Shown in pieces: positions 42,580 to 51,776 of a stretch of DNA of 64,000 bases. The DNA comes from Thermohalobaculum xanthum (GTDB taxonomy: Bacteria; Pseudomonadota; Alphaproteobacteria; Rhodobacterales; Rhodobacteraceae). The notes beneath the pieces were generated by a model, which was not told the DNA's origin, searched no databases, and saw only the letters and a program-made list of their open reading frames with translations. Position 1 is the first letter of the stretch. Every line of letters starts with the position of its first letter. Both the position numbers and the translations under genes were made by a program. Location of the stretch: contig NZ_JAEHHL010000001.1 of assembly GCF_016623495.1 (NCBI RefSeq), forward strand, positions 558,001 to 622,000. Direction: 5' to 3'.

Positions 42580-44667
42580 TCACGCGGTTCCGACCAGACT
42601 GAGCCTGGTGCGCGTGCCGATCTCCTCGAAGGACAGCACCGGGGCGTCGACGCCCTTGGCCTCGAGCACGCTGCGCAAGAAGCGCCGCCGGCGTCCCGAC
42701 GTGGCGATGACCGGCGCGAGCCCACGCCGCGACGGTTCGGACAATGCACCGCGCACGGCGGATGCGAGACGGTTGAACTCGTCGGGCGGCAGGACCACGT
42801 CGGCGACATCGCCCTCGCACCGCTCGTATGTCGAGAACAGGTTCTCCCATTCGGGCCCGAGCTGGACGAGCGGAAGACGGCCCTCGCGGTCGCAAAGACG
42901 CGCAACGATCAGGAAGGCGATGCGGCGGCGGACATGCTCGACCACGTCGTCGAGCGCCAGGCCCGCCGCGCGCGCTTCGGCCGCGGCTTCGAGGATCAGC
43001 GGAAGATTGCGCACCGGAACCCTCTCGTCCAGCAACCCCCGAAGCACCCCCTGGAGCAGGTCGAGCGGAACCTTGTCGGGAATGAACTCGTCGAGCAGCC
43101 GCTTGTTCGCATCGGCGCGCGCCGGGTCCGAGGGGCGAGAGAACTCGTCGAGAAGCTTGCGAAGCGCGCGCCGCGTGAGCAGCCGTCCGAAGTTCGCCTT
43201 CAGTGTCTCCAGCAGATGGGTCGCGACCACCTCGCCCGGCGTGATCACGGGCAGACCCAAGGCGGCCGCGTCGTCGGCGGCGCGTTCCTCGATCCAGCGT
43301 GCGGCCGCGCCGTATACCGGCTCGGAGGTGTCGCGGCCTGCAATCCCGACGGGCTCGTCAGGGTTCAGCAGGACCAGAACATGGCCGGGCTCGAGCGCCG
43401 CGCTCGCGACCTCGATCCCCTGAACGAGGATTGCATAGCTCTTGCCCGGCAGCAGCGGATCGTCCGTCAACCGGACCTCGGGCACGACAAATCCGAATTC
43501 CTGGGCGATGTGCCGGCGCATGTTGCCGATGCGCTTGTCGAGGCCCGAGCCCGGCTCCATCACCGCGCCGATGATCGAGGGGTGGAAGCGCACATGCACC
43601 TCGTCAGTGTCGAGCAGATCGCCGATAGGCCGGGCGGCAGAGGGCGCGGCATCGTCCCCGGCCTCGGCCTCCGGCTCATCTAACGCATATTCGCGCCGCA
43701 GGCGGGCCCGCGCCGCCATCCAGCCCGCGACGCCAAGGCCCGCAGCCCCGAGAATGAAGGGAAGGAAGGGCAGCCCCGGAAGGAAGGCAAACACGGCCAT
43801 CAGCCCGCCGACCGTGCCGAGCGCCGCCGGGTGACCGCCAAGCTGCCCCAGCAACGCACGATCGGCCGAGCCCGCAACGCCGCCCTTCGAGAGCAGCAGC
43901 GCCGCCGCGATCGATGTGATCACCGACGGGATCTGGCTGACCAGCCCATCCCCGACCGTGAGGATGGCGTAAGTCTCGAGCGCCAGGCCGAAGGACATGC
44001 CATGAGCGGCGACCCCCATCCCGAGGCCCATCACGATGTTGAGCAATGTGATCAGAAGGCCCGCGATGGCGTCGCCCTTCACGAACTTCGACGCGCCGTC
44101 GAGCGACCCGAAGAAGGTCGTCTCCTCCTGCTCGATCCGGCGCCGTTCCTTGGCCTCGGCATGGCTGATGGCTCCCGAAGCGACATCGGCATCGATCGCG
44201 AGTTGTTTGCCGGGCATTCCGTCCAGCGCGAAACGGGCGCCGACTTCGGCCATCCTGCCGGCGCCCTTGGTGATGACAATGAAGTTCACGATCAGCAGCA
44301 CTGCGAAGACGACGAGGCCCAGGAACAGGCTGCCGCCCATGATGAACATGGCGAAGCCCTCGATCACACCGCCCGCCGCGTCGGTTCCGGTGTGCCCCTG
44401 GCCGATGATCAGCTTGGTCGAGGACACGTTGAGCGACAGCCGCAGCATCAGCGAGGCGAGGAGCACCGTCGGGAAGGCCGAGAAATCGAGCGGCCTCTCG
44501 ATGAACAGCGTGATGGTGAAGATCAGGATGGCTAGGCCGAAGGAAACCGCCAGCCCAGCGTCGAGCAGCCAGGCGGGCATCGGCAGGATCATCATGCAGA
44601 TGACCGCCATCAGCACGAGCGAAAGCAGGACCGTCGGCTGATAAAGCTGGCGAATCGAGAACATCAT
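42580..44667 (-). CDS. flhA: Flagellar export protein FlhA
   Basis: A 695-residue protein: eight N-terminal helices to about residue 320 with the FHIPEP-type region (ARFALDGMPGKQLAIDADVASGAI), then a cytoplasmic domain that binds export substrates (VHVRFHPSIIGAV, LARRALRKLLDEF-like segment). ATG 44667 or 44664 after GAGGGG. fliP is not in this window. Confidence 0.95.
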   Translation of the reverse strand: MMFSIRQLYQPTVLLSLVLMAVICMMILPMPAWLLDAGLAVSFGLAILIFTITLFIERPLDFSAFPTVLLASLMLRLSLNVSSTKLIIGQGHTGTDAAGGVIEGFAMFIMGGSLFLGLVVFAVLLIVNFIVITKGAGRMAEVGARFALDGMPGKQLAIDADVASGAISHAEAKERRRIEQEETTFFGSLDGASKFVKGDAIAGLLITLLNIVMGLGMGVAAHGMSFGLALETYAILTVGDGLVSQIPSVITSIAAALLLSKGGVAGSADRALLGQLGGHPAALGTVGGLMAVFAFLPGLPFLPFILGAAGLGVAGWMAARARLRREYALDEPEAEAGDDAAPSAARPIGDLLDTDEVHVRFHPSIIGAVMEPGSGLDKRIGNMRRHIAQEFGFVVPEVRLTDDPLLPGKSYAILVQGIEVASAALEPGHVLVLLNPDEPVGIAGRDTSEPVYGAAARWIEERAADDAAALGLPVITPGEVVATHLLETLKANFGRLLTRRALRKLLDEFSRPSDPARADANKRLLDEFIPDKVPLDLLQGVLRGLLDERVPVRNLPLILEAAAEARAAGLALDDVVEHVRRRIAFLIVARLCDREGRLPLVQLGPEWENLFSTYERCEGDVADVVLPPDEFNRLASAVRGALSEPSRRGLAPVIATSGRRRRFLRSVLEAKGVDAPVLSFEEIGTRTRLSLVGTA

Positions 44668-44673
44668 CACCCC

Positions 44674-45552
44674 TCAGGAACCGCCACCGAACAGGGAACG
44701 GGCGGCGGCGTTAAGAAAACCTCGGCCCGCCGTGAGCGTGGTCACGCTGCCACTTCCTGCGGCGAACCCCGTGGGGGCGAAGAGCGAGCCATTCCGGCGC
44801 GACGCGCCCGGGCCTGGAGCTCTGTCCCGTCGCGCGAGGCGCGTGGTGCCCGGCAGAAATGCCCCCTCCCGCGCCCGCGCCGCAATCAGTGGCACCGAAG
44901 AAGCGCTGAAACCGGTGGCCGTATTGCGCGACGCGACCATCTGCCCATGCGCTTGCGTCGACCCACCGCCCGCAATCGCGACGTCGTGCACCGGTGCAGA
45001 CCGGGAACCGAGGCCATTCATCAACGCCACGACGCGGGCCCGGTAGCGATCGGCGTTTCCGGCGTTGCGCGAGTGGTAGTGACCTGCGGCTTCCATCCAC
45101 GAGCCGCTCTCCTCGTAGAGCCGGCGCAGGAAGTCCGCGGCATATTCGGCTCCGATGCGCGGATCGAGCATGGCATCGAGCGAGCGAAAGGCCCCGCCAT
45201 GCCAACGGAGATTGATCTGGAAGCACCCGAAATCTATCGAACGCGCGCCCTCTGAAATCGCCAGCCTTGCGTGCGCAAGAGCATCCTCGGCGCCATCGAA
45301 GCGCAGCCCCTTGCCCTCGACGTTGAGCGTCCAGGGCCAGGGCAGGAAACGCCCGCCACGCGTCAGCCCGCTCTCCGTCAGCGCGATTGCCGAAAGCAGA
45401 CCTGCCGGCACTCCGCGGGCACGACCCGCTGCCTCGGCCGCGGCAAGACAGGCTTCGCCCGGCGATGGTACGGCAGTCGCCGCATCCGCACGCGGAACGA
45501 ACAGGCCGACGGCGACCACGGCTGCCACCGCCCTGATGGCTCGCGCCCGCAT
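44674..45552 (-). CDS. Flagellum-associated lytic transglycosylase (SltF-like)
   Basis: A 292-residue periplasmic protein with a signal peptide ending near Ala24. The lytic transglycosylase domain has catalytic Glu60 in AIALTESGL, PWPWTLNVEGKG, and DFGCFQINLRWHG; the C-terminal ~110 residues are low complexity. It would open peptidoglycan for the rod. In Rhodobacter sphaeroides the separate enzyme SltF does this and works with a FlgJ lacking its own muramidase, matching the short FlgJ at 52148. One-base overlap with fliQ. Confidence 0.88.
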   Translation of the reverse strand: MRARAIRAVAAVVAVGLFVPRADAATAVPSPGEACLAAAEAAGRARGVPAGLLSAIALTESGLTRGGRFLPWPWTLNVEGKGLRFDGAEDALAHARLAISEGARSIDFGCFQINLRWHGGAFRSLDAMLDPRIGAEYAADFLRRLYEESGSWMEAAGHYHSRNAGNADRYRARVVALMNGLGSRSAPVHDVAIAGGGSTQAHGQMVASRNTATGFSASSVPLIAARAREGAFLPGTTRLARRDRAPGPGASRRNGSLFAPTGFAAGSGSVTTLTAGRGFLNAAARSLFGGGS

Positions 45553-45818
45553 CACCCGCCCGCGACAAGGCCGATGATGGTGTTCTGAAAGAAACCGACG
45601 AGGCCCTGGGCCATGAAACCCAGGGTCGCCCAGAACATCACCATGATTGCGAGCATCTTCGGCACGAAGGTGAGCGTCAGTTCCTGAATCGAGGTCAGTG
45701 CCTGCACGAGGCCAATCAAGAGCCCCACCACGAGTGCGACGCCCAGGATCGGCGCGGCTATCACCAACCCGACCCATGCTGCCTCGCGCATCAGGCCAAT
45801 CAGCATGGCTTCTGTCAT
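45552..45818 (-). CDS. fliQ: Flagellar export protein FliQ
   Basis: An 88-residue two-helix protein with the FliQ pattern GLLIGLVQALTSIQELTLTF. Part of the FliPQR pore. The ATG at 45818 is chosen because family homology begins at MTEAML. Lies 10 bp after fliE. Confidence 0.93.
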   Translation of the reverse strand: MTEAMLIGLMREAAWVGLVIAAPILGVALVVGLLIGLVQALTSIQELTLTFVPKMLAIMVMFWATLGFMAQGLVGFFQNTIIGLVAGG

Positions 45819-45828
45819 GGCACGCGCC

Positions 45829-46137
45829 TCAGACCGGCATCCGCAGGATTTCCTGGTACGCCTCGACGACCCGATCACGGACGGTTACCGCCGTCTCGAG
45901 CGCCATTTCCGCCGCCGACAGCGCTTCCACCAGCGTCTGCACGTCGCCCGACCCCGAAACCGTTGCCGTTGCGGCCGACTCGCCCTGGCGCAGGCTCTGC
46001 TCCATCATCCGCGCAGCCTCGGTCAGCGCGTCGGAGAAGCTCAGCCCCCCCTGGACCCCGGGGCCAGGCGTGTTATCGAGGGTGATTTTTCTGCTGTTTC
46101 CATAGAGCTGCGTCGCGATGCTTGCATCGGCTTTCAT
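45829..46137 (-). CDS. fliE: Flagellar hook-basal body protein FliE
   Basis: A 102-residue protein ending with the conserved FliE helix (AVTVRDRVVEAYQEILRMPV). FliE joins the MS ring or export pore to the rod. Forms a rod operon flgB-flgC-fliE-fliQ on the minus strand. Confidence 0.93.
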   Translation of the reverse strand: MKADASIATQLYGNSRKITLDNTPGPGVQGGLSFSDALTEAARMMEQSLRQGESAATATVSGSGDVQTLVEALSAAEMALETAVTVRDRVVEAYQEILRMPV

Positions 46138-46193
46138 CGGGTTCTCCCTGCTTTCTGGGGGTCTGTACGCCCAAGGCGCGGCGCACGAACATG

Positions 46194-46586
46194 TCAGCGG
46201 CGAAGGAGGTCGAGCATGCTGCCCGCCATCCGTCGCGCCTGGTCGAAGATGTTGAGATTGGCCTCATAGGAGCGTTGCGCCTCGCGCGCATCAGCCAGCT
46301 CGATCAGCGGATCGACATTCGAGAGGGTTAGCATCCCGTCCTGATCGGCGAGCGGGTGTCCCGGCTCGAAGACCTGCCGCGGGGCGGTACCATCGAGCCT
46401 GACTGGTCCAGGCGAAACCTGCGCCGCGCGCGACACGCGATCGAGCTGGGTCTCGAACGAAACGGTCTTGCGGTGGTAGCCGGGCGTATCGGCATTGGCG
46501 ACGTTCTCGCCGATCAGGCGCAACCGGTGGCTTTGTGCGCTCATCCCGCTCGCTGCGGACATCATCGCGCGCTTTAGGTCGTGCAT
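46194..46586 (-). CDS. flgC: Flagellar rod protein FlgC
   Basis: A 130-residue proximal rod protein: the N-terminal motif GENVANADTPGYHRK and C-terminal SNVDPLIELADAREAQRSYE helix are intact. ATG 46586 follows GAGAGGG; the flgB stop lies 10 bases upstream. Confidence 0.94.
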   Translation of the reverse strand: MHDLKRAMMSAASGMSAQSHRLRLIGENVANADTPGYHRKTVSFETQLDRVSRAAQVSPGPVRLDGTAPRQVFEPGHPLADQDGMLTLSNVDPLIELADAREAQRSYEANLNIFDQARRMAGSMLDLLRR

Positions 46587-46596
46587 GGCCACCCTC

Positions 46597-46980
46597 TCAA
46601 CGAACGCGGCCGAGACCGAGCCGAAGCAGATCGAGGGTCTTGTCGTAGACCGTCATCGCCATCCGGTACTGGCTCTGGCTTTCCACTGCCCGAAGCGTCT
46701 GGTCCTCGATGTTGACGGTACTGCCATTGGGCTCCACCGGAAGTTCCGGCTCGAAGATCCCGGCCGGTCGTATAGGCGCGACGCCGGTTTCAGCATGGCC
46801 CGGCCGCGTCACGCGTGGCGTAAACGTGTCGTTAACCAATGTTGAGAAATCTTGCACGTCGCGGGCGCGGTAGCCCGGTGTATCCGCGTTGGCGACGTTC
46901 TCGGCGATCAGCTTGTGCCGCTCGGCTGCATGGCGCGCCATCGAGGACGCAAGATCGAGCACTGCAAGGCCATTTAACAT
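46597..46980 (-). CDS. flgB: Flagellar rod protein FlgB
   Basis: A 127-residue proximal rod protein with AENVANADTPGYRARD at 28-43 and a C-terminal QYRMAMTVYDKTLDLLRLG helix. First gene of the leftward flgBC-fliEQ-sltF-flhA-fliR-flhB operon; it diverges from fliI. The 93-bp gap has TTAA-N7-TTCG at 47034-47048, a partial match to the CtrA box. Confidence 0.92.
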   Translation of the reverse strand: MLNGLAVLDLASSMARHAAERHKLIAENVANADTPGYRARDVQDFSTLVNDTFTPRVTRPGHAETGVAPIRPAGIFEPELPVEPNGSTVNIEDQTLRAVESQSQYRMAMTVYDKTLDLLRLGLGRVR

Positions 46981-47073
46981 GACGATTCCCACCACTTCTT
47001 GGTGCCGCTCCCAACTGCCTAGCCCGAATCCGCTTAACAGAGGGTTCGCGGCAACCCGACGTCGCGAGGTCAC

Positions 47074-48420
47074 ATGATCCACCAGAGCAGCGATCTCCCA
47101 GGGGTTCCTGCATCGGCGGTCATCTGGGGGCGGGTGTGCGGCTCGGACGGTGCCCGCGTGCGGGTGAGCGGCCTCGCGCAGCTCGCAAGGATCGGCGATC
47201 AATTGCGGATCCAGCTGGATGGCGATCGCGAGGCCATGGCCGAGATCGTCGCGCTCGATCGCGCGATTGCGGTCGGCATGCTGATGGGCCCCGCGAACGG
47301 ATTGGCGGCGGGTCAGCGCGCATGTCTCGAGCCGATGGCAGACCCGGTTCCTTCCGCGGCATGGCTCGGCCATGTCGTCGACGCCTTCGGCCGGGCAAGA
47401 TCGGCGGAAGGCACGGCCGCGCCAGCCACCTGGCCCACGGGCGCTCCGCGCGGGTCGACACTTCGCGTCGCGCCGCCGCCGGGCGACCTTCGGCGCCCGC
47501 TCACGGCAGCCATGTCAACCGGCGTCGCCGCGCTCGACACCGTGCTGCCGCTGTGCCGCGGACAGCGGATCGGCATCTTTGCCGGGAGCGGTGTCGGCAA
47601 GTCGATGCTGCTCGATGCCATTGCGCGCGGCGCGGATGCCGATGTCATCGTGGTCGGCCTGATCGGCGAGCGCGGACGAGAGGTTGCGGGCTTCGCACGC
47701 GGGCTGCTCGATGGCCCGAACGGAGACCGGACCGTCATCGTCGCGGCGACCTCCGATCAGCCAGCGCTCTTGAAACGCCGGGCTGCCCTTCTCGCGATGG
47801 CCTGCGCCGAGCACTTTCGCGACCAGGGCAAGCATGTGCTCTTGCTGTTCGATTCGGTCACGCGCTTTGCCGAGGCGCATCGCGAGATCGCGCTCGCAGC
47901 AGGCGAGATGGCATCGCTGCGCGCGTTTCCGCCATCGACGACCGCGGCTGTCGCGCAGTTGTGCGAGCGCGCCGGCCCCGGGATCGTTGGTGACCAGGGC
48001 GGCGACGTGACGGCCGTCTTCACGGTGCTGGTCGCAGGATCGGACATGGAAGAGCCGGTCGCCGACATGTTGCGCGGCGTGTTGGACGGTCACGTGATCC
48101 TCGACCGCGCGATCGCCGAGCGCGGCCGGTTTCCTGCCATCGATGTCCGTCGCTCCGTTTCGCGTTCGGCACCGGGCGCGTGGAATGACGCCGAAGGCGC
48201 CCTATGCCGCCGGGCGCGCTCGATCATCGCGACCTACGAGGATGCTGCTCCGCTGATCCGTTCCGGCCTGTACAGCCCGGGAAGCGATGCCGCCCTCGAC
48301 GAGGCCGTCCGGCTCTACCCCGAGGTCGATGCGTTCCTTGGCACGACAAGTCTTGCGCGCCCCCGCGCCGAGGCATTCCGCGAACTTGCGGCCATCCTCG
48401 GGGGCGATCCCGCAAGATGA
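47074..48420 (+). CDS. fliI: Flagellar export ATPase FliI
   Basis: A 448-residue F1-beta-like ATPase. The P-loop AGSGVGKS is at 170-177 and the Walker B region reads HVLLLFDSVTRFAEAHRE. It powers unfolding and delivery of export substrates. It stands alone on the plus strand between two leftward flagellar blocks; its usual partners fliH and a clear fliJ are not adjacent. The 118-bp gap to the next convergent gene holds nothing I recognise. Confidence 0.95.
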   Translation: MIHQSSDLPGVPASAVIWGRVCGSDGARVRVSGLAQLARIGDQLRIQLDGDREAMAEIVALDRAIAVGMLMGPANGLAAGQRACLEPMADPVPSAAWLGHVVDAFGRARSAEGTAAPATWPTGAPRGSTLRVAPPPGDLRRPLTAAMSTGVAALDTVLPLCRGQRIGIFAGSGVGKSMLLDAIARGADADVIVVGLIGERGREVAGFARGLLDGPNGDRTVIVAATSDQPALLKRRAALLAMACAEHFRDQGKHVLLLFDSVTRFAEAHREIALAAGEMASLRAFPPSTTAAVAQLCERAGPGIVGDQGGDVTAVFTVLVAGSDMEEPVADMLRGVLDGHVILDRAIAERGRFPAIDVRRSVSRSAPGAWNDAEGALCRRARSIIATYEDAAPLIRSGLYSPGSDAALDEAVRLYPEVDAFLGTTSLARPRAEAFRELAAILGGDPAR

Positions 48421-48538
48421 CAAACGGATGCCTCAGGTCGCTCTTCGGGCTGCGCACGGGTAAGGCGCGCTGCCGACATGGGGCGAGTGTGGGTGCGCGG
48501 TACCTTCGACAAACGCGGACGCAATCACGCCGGCGTAT

Positions 48539-49375
48539 TCAAAGCCCTGAGATGATCAGGCTCACGCGCGCACCGGCGCCAAGGCCGCCCGATCTCAGAA
48601 GCGTCAGCGCCGTGGTCGCAGGACCAATCCCCTGGGCTGAAGCAGAGAGCTGAGCATTCAGAAGGAAACGGGATACCGCCTTTTCCACCACTTCGGCATC
48701 CCTGAAGACGGCCGGCGACGCGCTGCCGAACATGCTTCTACTCCGTGCTTCCAGCGTCTCGACCTGCTTGTCGAGATCGAGCTGTCCGAAGCTCGAGGGC
48801 AGCGAAAACATGCCCTCGATCACTTGCCGCAAGGGCGGTGAGCCCAGGATCCGGAACCAGGCGGCCTTGTCCGATCCGCCAGCCGCGGCAATGCTCCCGA
48901 TCTCGCGCTGGAAATTGAGGGCGAGCCGCAAATCCACGTCGACCTCCCCGACCGCACGTTCGAACTGCCTTTCCCGGAACCGCTCCGCAAGCTCCCTGCG
49001 CGTCGTCTCGCTGGTCAATGCCGAACCGAGATCCCCGAAACCGAGCGCCGCGCTGAACTCGCGCCAGACGGGGTCCGCCAGACGATTCGCAAAGGCGTCG
49101 GGATCGATCGCCCCCTCCTCGAGTATTCTGCGGATGAAGGCACGTTTCCCGATCTCGTCCTCCAGACCGAAGGCGCCGAGGGCCACCCGGAGCAGGCGCG
49201 TGTCCTGGACCAGTTCCGCGGCGCTCGTGACAGCTGCCGCCCGCTCGATGAAGTCCTCGACATCGCGCTCGACATCGGGGCTGCGCGAAAACTGCTCGAG
49301 CTGCGCCTCGTAGGTCCTGGTCAGGAAGCGGAACCCGGTCAGGCCGCCCGTGGGAATGGCCGCCAGGAACGGCAT
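48539..49375 (-). CDS. DUF1217 domain-containing flagellar-cluster protein
   Basis: A 278-residue soluble, mostly helical protein of the DUF1217 family (FRFLTRTYEAQLEQFSRSP near the start; AFIRRILEEGAIDPDAFANR; a C-terminal SVRVSLIISGL-like end). The family occurs in flagellar clusters of rhizobia and Rhodobacterales; function is unknown. It overlaps flbT, its upstream gene, by one base. Confidence 0.82.
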   Translation of the reverse strand: MPFLAAIPTGGLTGFRFLTRTYEAQLEQFSRSPDVERDVEDFIERAAAVTSAAELVQDTRLLRVALGAFGLEDEIGKRAFIRRILEEGAIDPDAFANRLADPVWREFSAALGFGDLGSALTSETTRRELAERFRERQFERAVGEVDVDLRLALNFQREIGSIAAAGGSDKAAWFRILGSPPLRQVIEGMFSLPSSFGQLDLDKQVETLEARSRSMFGSASPAVFRDAEVVEKAVSRFLLNAQLSASAQGIGPATTALTLLRSGGLGAGARVSLIISGL

Positions 49376-49815
49376 CAGGCATGCACTCCGTCAGCACAAC
49401 CCGCAGCCTCACGCGGTCGCATCGCGAGGAGGCGATCCTCGACTGGAAGAATTTTTCGAAGTGCCCTGAGAACACAATAGAAATTATCATCTCCAAGGGC
49501 CTGCCGCGCCTCGTCGAGGGCCGTGTCGCAAAGCTCGATGCCACCGAGCGCATCGTGCAACTGGTCGATCGCCACATCAAGCTCGCGCCGGGCCTCGCGC
49601 GGTTCGGCTTCGCCGGCAACGGCAAGCTGGGCAATGTAGCAGACCCGCTTGACCGGTGTATCGACCTCGTCGGGGTGAATAGCGTCCCGCAGACGAAGGA
49701 TATTCGCATCGGGTGTCTTGACGATCAGCCGCGTGTTCCGCTCGCCATTCTGCATGACAACGCCATTCACGAGGATCTGCTCATGCGCACGCAGTTTCAG
49801 GATCAGTCCAGCCAT
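49375..49815 (-). CDS. flbT: Flagellin biosynthesis regulator FlbT
   Basis: A 146-residue protein with FlbT hallmarks: LILKLRAHEQILVNGVVMQN at the start and DNFYCVLRALRKILPVEDRLL near the end. In Caulobacter FlbT binds the flagellin mRNA leader and lowers translation until the hook is done. It sits next to flaF and the flagellin gene, as in relatives. Confidence 0.93.
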   Translation of the reverse strand: MAGLILKLRAHEQILVNGVVMQNGERNTRLIVKTPDANILRLRDAIHPDEVDTPVKRVCYIAQLAVAGEAEPREARRELDVAIDQLHDALGGIELCDTALDEARQALGDDNFYCVLRALRKILPVEDRLLAMRPREAAGCADGVHA

Positions 49816-49828
49816 CTTCTCGATCCTT

Positions 49829-50200
49829 TCAAGGCGCGGTCCGCGCGCGAAGGCCGCGCATGACAGAGGTGTTGATATCGATCAGCGGCGCGACATTTGC
49901 TTCGCGACGCAAGACCTTCTGGGTATGCGCTCGTGTGAAGTCGCCGAGATAGACGAGCTGCGCGCGCAACTGCGCCGGCAGTCCGTTCCGGCTGTCCGCG
50001 GCATCGGCCATGATCGTGGTCCAGAGCGAGAGGTTCTCGTGCAGCGCGGCGACCAGCGCGGGAAACGCATCGGCAGCCTCGGACGCGCGCCTCATCCGGC
50101 CGGTGATCGCGCTGAACACGCGGTATTCGATCGATCGCGGCGTCTCCAACGCACGCGCTGCCTGCGCGTATCCGGAAACCGGCACGGTCATCGCGGTCAT
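49829..50200 (-). CDS. flaF: Flagellin synthesis regulator FlaF
   Basis: A 123-residue helical protein with FlaF features (GYAQAARALETPRSIEYRVF; QLVYLGDFTRAHTQKVLRRE). FlaF promotes flagellin secretion or synthesis and acts opposite to FlbT. Lies downstream of the flagellin gene after two hairpins. Confidence 0.92.
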   Translation of the reverse strand: MTAMTVPVSGYAQAARALETPRSIEYRVFSAITGRMRRASEAADAFPALVAALHENLSLWTTIMADAADSRNGLPAQLRAQLVYLGDFTRAHTQKVLRREANVAPLIDINTSVMRGLRARTAP

Positions 50201-50230
50201 GCCTCATCCTTTCGAGCTGGGCGTGTGAAG

Positions 50231-50284
50231 CGCCGGTATTCGACCGGCGGTGAATGGGGCCGGAACGCGATCGCGCCCGGCCCC
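50231..50284 (-). terminator. Two hairpins after the flagellin gene
   Basis: Going leftward from the flagellin stop come CCGGCCCC/GGGGCCGG (50277-50284 with 50256-50263, 13-base loop) and ACCGGCG/CGCCGGT (50243-50249 with 50231-50237, 5-base loop). Both stems are perfect, at 8 and 7 bp. They separate a highly expressed structural gene from its regulators; partial termination or mRNA stabilisation is inferred. Confidence 0.5.
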
Positions 50285-50293
50285 TCTGCCGGA

Positions 50294-51574
50294 TTACCTG
50301 AACAGCGCGAGGATGTTCTGCGGTGCCTGGTTCGCGATCGAGAGCGCCTGCACACCCAGCTGCTGCTGCACCTGAAGGGCCTGCAACCGCGCCGATGCCT
50401 CCTCGAGATCGGCATCCACGAGCGCACCGATGCCCGACTTGAAGCTGTCGACCAGGGACGACATGAAGTCGTTCTGAAGCTCGACGCGTTTTTCCGTGGT
50501 GCCAAAAGCGGCCTGCGCGTTGATCGTCGTCTGGATCAACCCCTCGATCGCCTCAAGCGCTGCATCGGCGCCAGCTTCGGTCGACACGTCGATCGTGGCG
50601 AGCGCCTCCAGGCCGCCGCCGATCGTGTTCTCGGCCGCACCAACCTGCCCGACGTTGATCGAGAAGTTGTCGCCGGTCGCGCTGGAGCCCGTGAAGGTGA
50701 TCGTGCCGCCCGATACGGTCGCCGCGACCGTCGAGGCATCGGCTCCGGCGTTCTCCTCGATGTAGCTGTTGAACGCGGCTGCGAGGCCCCTCGCGACATC
50801 CTCGACCGTGTCGCCGTCGCGCGCGACATAGCTGATGTCGCCGGTGCCGCCGGTGTTCAGCCCGGCGAGATTGCCGGCGCCGCCGGTGATCTGCACCGTG
50901 AAGCCCTCGCCGGCCGACACCGCATCGACGGTCACCGTCTGCGTCGGCGGGGTGGCGGCCCCGGTCAGGGCGGTCGACGTGCCGTTCGCCGTCCCGGTCA
51001 GGTCGTCCGAGGCGGCGGCGGTGATCGTCGTGCCGATGGCAGACTGCTGCGTCGAGAGGTCCTGCTTGCTCACCGAAATGCTGCGCGCCGTCACCGTCCC
51101 GTCGGACGCGCGGTCCAGCGACGCAAGGATGTCCACCCTGCCGGAACCGTCCGCCTTCTCGGTGTTGCTCAGCAGGTTGAGCCCGTTGAACTGCGCGGCA
51201 TTCACGATGCCCTCGATCTGGCTGCGCAGCGAGGCGACCTCGTCCTGCAGCTTCTGGCGATCGATGTTCTCCTCGTTCGCGGCGACGATCTTGCCCTTGA
51301 TCTCGTTGAGGAGCTCGCCGACCTGCTTCGCGCCGTTCGACGCCACCGCGACCGTCGACCCGCCGAGCGAAAGCGATTCCGAGATCGCCTTGAAGCCCGC
51401 GACATCGGACTCCATCACCGACGAGATGGCAAAGACCGCGGCGTTGTCCTTGGCGCTTGCGACCTTCTTGCCGGTCGAGATCTGGCCGTTGACCTCGGCC
51501 AGGTTCTGGTTGGTGTTGCGCAGGTTCTGCAGCGCGATCATGGCGCTGGTATTGGTCAGGATGCTGGCAGCCAT
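50294..51574 (-). CDS. Flagellin
   Basis: A 426-residue filament protein. Conserved N-terminal D0/D1 (TNTSAMIALQNLRNTNQNL, IDRQKLQDEVASLRSQIEGI) and C-terminal D1/D0 (ARLQALQVQQQLGVQALSIA, ending NQAPQNILALFR) flank a Thr/Ala/Gly-rich variable centre at about residues 165-335. No signal peptide, as expected for type III export. The 202-bp upstream gap (51575-51776) must hold its promoter and the FlbT-responsive leader; I could not identify a sigma-28 or sigma-54 box with confidence. Confidence 0.95.
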   Translation of the reverse strand: MAASILTNTSAMIALQNLRNTNQNLAEVNGQISTGKKVASAKDNAAVFAISSVMESDVAGFKAISESLSLGGSTVAVASNGAKQVGELLNEIKGKIVAANEENIDRQKLQDEVASLRSQIEGIVNAAQFNGLNLLSNTEKADGSGRVDILASLDRASDGTVTARSISVSKQDLSTQQSAIGTTITAAASDDLTGTANGTSTALTGAATPPTQTVTVDAVSAGEGFTVQITGGAGNLAGLNTGGTGDISYVARDGDTVEDVARGLAAAFNSYIEENAGADASTVAATVSGGTITFTGSSATGDNFSINVGQVGAAENTIGGGLEALATIDVSTEAGADAALEAIEGLIQTTINAQAAFGTTEKRVELQNDFMSSLVDSFKSGIGALVDADLEEASARLQALQVQQQLGVQALSIANQAPQNILALFR

Positions 51575-51776
51575 CTTTTCATTCCCTTGGAAGCGCGGCG
51601 TGGTTCACGCCGCCGAACACTCTCCCGGGGCAATCGCCCGCGGGACCCTGGCCCGAGCGCCGCCCGGGCCGATGACGTGTCTTCTGACAGGAGGAGCCAC
51701 CTTGTGTGGCGCGCGGCGTCTTCATCCGCGTGAGGGAAAGCAGAACACGAAAAACCCTAAGGCCGGGTAAAGCGCA

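Noticed and set aside
49718-51733. 671-codon plus-strand frame over flaF and flagellin
   Set aside because: Antisense of well-conserved flagellin and FlaF; no independent evidence.
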